The position numbers were made by a program, and so were the translations under genes. From NCBI GenBank assembly GCA_944323705.1, contig CALUTM010000011.1, positions 1 to 43,934 of the forward strand: a stretch of 43,934 nt of DNA. The letters run 5' to 3'. Shown here piece after piece: positions 42,790 through 43,934 of this stretch. Origin of the DNA: Candidatus Gastranaerophilales bacterium. Lineage in GTDB: Bacteria; Cyanobacteriota; Vampirovibrionia; Gastranaerophilales; Gastranaerophilaceae. The notes under the pieces were generated by a model. It saw only the letters and a program-made list of their open reading frames with translations. It ran no database searches and had not been told where the DNA came from. The stretch's first letter is position 1. Each line of letters begins with the position of its first letter.

Positions 42790-43467
42790 ATGGATTTTAA
42801 TATTTCCGTCTGGTTAAAAGAGCTTGAAAAGAAGCTAAAAGAAACTTTCAAAAACAATTTACTTTATATTGGTCTGCAAGGCAGTTATGCCCGATGTGAA
42901 GCCGATAAAAACAGTGATGTAGATGTAGTTGTTATTTTGAACAGTTTATCAATAAAAGATTTGCTGGCATATAAATCCATAATCAACAGCATGCCCTATA
43001 AAGAAAAATCTTGCGGATTTGTTTCTGGAAAAGAAGAAATTCAAAACTGGTCAAAAGAAGATTTATTCCAGTTTTTTTATGACACAAAAAATATTTACGG
43101 AAAAATAGAAGATATAATAACTCCACCCTCAATAGAGGAAATTAAGAAATCAAATAAACAAGCTCTTGAAAACTTGTACCATGCAGCGGTGCACTCTTAC
43201 CTGCATTCTGAAAATCTACAGGAAGTGCTTGTTTCACTATACAAAACAACTTTTTTTATCTTACAGACAAAGTATTTTATTCAAAACGGAGAATACATTA
43301 GAACAAAACAAGAACTTTTATCCAAACTTTCCGGTTTAGATAAGGAAATTTTAACTGTTTGCATCAACAAAAATTTAGTTATAACATGTGATAATGCAGG
43401 ACATTTATATTTGCAACTAGTTGATTGGCTACAACGCAATCTTAAAGAATTTATAGGAGAAGCATGA
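42790..43467 (+). CDS. Pol-beta nucleotidyltransferase with a helical C-terminal (HEPN-like) domain
   Basis: Protein of 225 aa. The nucleotidyltransferase core is GLQGSYARCEADKNSDVDVVVIL (~28-50): GS motif and Asp-x-Asp. The C-terminal ~110 residues are helical (YHAAVHSYLHSENLQEVLVSLYKTTFFILQTKYF), resembling the HEPN-type partner found fused or adjacent in MNT-HEPN proteins. Aminoglycoside adenylyltransferase-like substrates are also possible; there is no evidence for resistance. It has a weak ribosome binding site; its stop overlaps the icd ATG as ATGA, an odd partnership with a central-metabolism gene. It is the second nucleotidyltransferase in the window; the sequence differs clearly from the one at 10.4 kb. 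Confidence 0.82.
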   Translation: MDFNISVWLKELEKKLKETFKNNLLYIGLQGSYARCEADKNSDVDVVVILNSLSIKDLLAYKSIINSMPYKEKSCGFVSGKEEIQNWSKEDLFQFFYDTKNIYGKIEDIITPPSIEEIKKSNKQALENLYHAAVHSYLHSENLQEVLVSLYKTTFFILQTKYFIQNGEYIRTKQELLSKLSGLDKEILTVCINKNLVITCDNAGHLYLQLVDWLQRNLKEFIGEA

Positions 43468-43934
43468 AAAACATAACACTTATCAAAGGAGACGGAATCG
43501 GACCGGAAATAACGGATTCGGTAATAAAGATTATTAACGCGGCAGGCGTTGCAATAGATTGGGATATCCAAACCGCAGGAGCCGACGTTATTGAGCAAGA
43601 AGGTGTTCCGCTCCCCAAGCGTGTTATAGAGTCCGTAAAAAAGAATAAGATTGCCCTGAAATCCCCTGTTACAACACCCGTCGGCAAAGGCTTCCGCTCA
43701 GTAAACGTTCAATTAAGAAAAGAACTGGACCTTTATGCAAATCTCAGACCCTGTTATAACTTGCCAAACGTTAAAACAAGATATGACAAAGTTGACATAG
43801 TTGTGGTCAGAGAAAATACGGAAGATTTGTATGCGGGAATCGAACGTCAGGTTGACGAAGACACGGCTGAAAGCATTAAAATAATTACCCGAACAGCATC
43901 CGAGCGGATTGCAAAATTTGCATTTGATTACGCT
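43464..43934 (+). CDS. icd: NAD-type isocitrate dehydrogenase (3' truncated by the window edge)
   Basis: Beta-decarboxylating dehydrogenase; the first 157 residues are visible. It opens MKNITLIKGDGIGPEITDSV, and continues with ALKSPVTTPVGKGFRSVNVQLRKELDLYANLRP and VRENTEDLYAGIE, which is the isocitrate-binding loop typical of the NAD-dependent (IDH3-like) group; isopropylmalate dehydrogenase has a different loop. It would supply 2-oxoglutarate for glutamate synthesis. ATG overlaps the upstream stop (ATGA) with AGGAG close by. The rest lies outside the window, so the coenzyme-specificity region cannot be checked. Confidence 0.9.
   Translation, partial: MKNITLIKGDGIGPEITDSVIKIINAAGVAIDWDIQTAGADVIEQEGVPLPKRVIESVKKNKIALKSPVTTPVGKGFRSVNVQLRKELDLYANLRPCYNLPNVKTRYDKVDIVVVRENTEDLYAGIERQVDEDTAESIKIITRTASERIAKFAFDYA

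Noticed and set aside
42790-43467. Aminoglycoside resistance gene
   Set aside because: Only the general nucleotidyltransferase core is shared; there is no resistance-specific motif or mobile context.

Overview
The window is an AT-rich bacterial chromosome segment of densely packed housekeeping genes. No plasmid or phage backbone, rRNA, tRNA or CRISPR array was seen. The gene set suggests a fermentative, Gram-negative-type gut bacterium: AdhE, an Mla-type ABC system with a long coiled-coil MlaD, an MsbA-like exporter, GDP-mannose synthesis, a flagellin and an orphan 2-hydroxyacyl-CoA-dehydratase-type protein. The style (cyanobacteria-like MlaD, short hypotheticals with an N-terminal FKA-type motif, many dispersed palindromic repeats) fits the non-photosynthetic sister lineage of Cyanobacteria (Melainabacteria/Gastranaerophilales). 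That placement is an inference from gene content, not a computed result.

Layout. 1-2.4 kb: 5'-truncated adhE ending at a bidirectional terminator, facing a CheD-like hypothetical. 3.4-6.2 kb: tyrS, cysK, cysE. 6.25-6.85 kb: a C-rich minisatellite abutting a near-consensus promoter. 6.85-9 kb: a zinc-ribbon/RGG/duplicated-HTH protein translationally coupled to rimM and trmD. 9-16.4 kb: repeats, a uridine-kinase-like gene, a DUF4037 nucleotidyltransferase, polA, a MacB-like permease and a CoA-dehydratase-type protein. 16.5-20.2 kb: ruvC convergent with a SWIM/SNF2 helicase. 20.2-23.3 kb: a flagellin island bounded by 69-bp direct repeats and followed by a relic of a second flagellin tail. 23.3-31.4 kb: one long minus-strand operon, punA-rqcP-yjbQ-bioD-like-rsmD-murC-murB-ddl-ftsQ-hemW, combining cell-wall precursor synthesis, division and ribosome quality control. 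31.5-37.7 kb: mlaE-mlaF-mlaD diverging from an msbA-like exporter and manC. 37.8-43.9 kb: mtaB, gatC, pyrG, two hypotheticals, a TSCPD protein, a nucleotidyltransferase and a 3'-truncated isocitrate dehydrogenase.

The most unusual signal is a dispersed short repeat, GGGGTAAAT (complement ATTTACCCC), usually in tandem with a 12-bp period. I count at least 16 exact copies. It occurs between genes (after cysE, trmD and polA) and inside genes, where the four-codon period preserves frame. It forms a Gly-Val-Asn loop in MurC, a Gly-Lys-Leu loop in RsmD (another reading frame), and an N-terminal extension of the TSCPD protein. One tract touches the -35 box of the rimM-trmD operon. A second notable system is the flagellin: its variable domain is a GLUG-type beta-helix like that of surface adhesins, and its locus carries signs of recombination.

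Several starts were moved from the longest reading frame because a ribosome binding site, promoter or neighbour required it (polA, ruvC, murC, rsmD, punA, mlaF, mlaE, msbA, gatC). ruvC and mtaB appear to be transcribed from extended -10 promoters placed so close to the ATG that their mRNAs may be leaderless.
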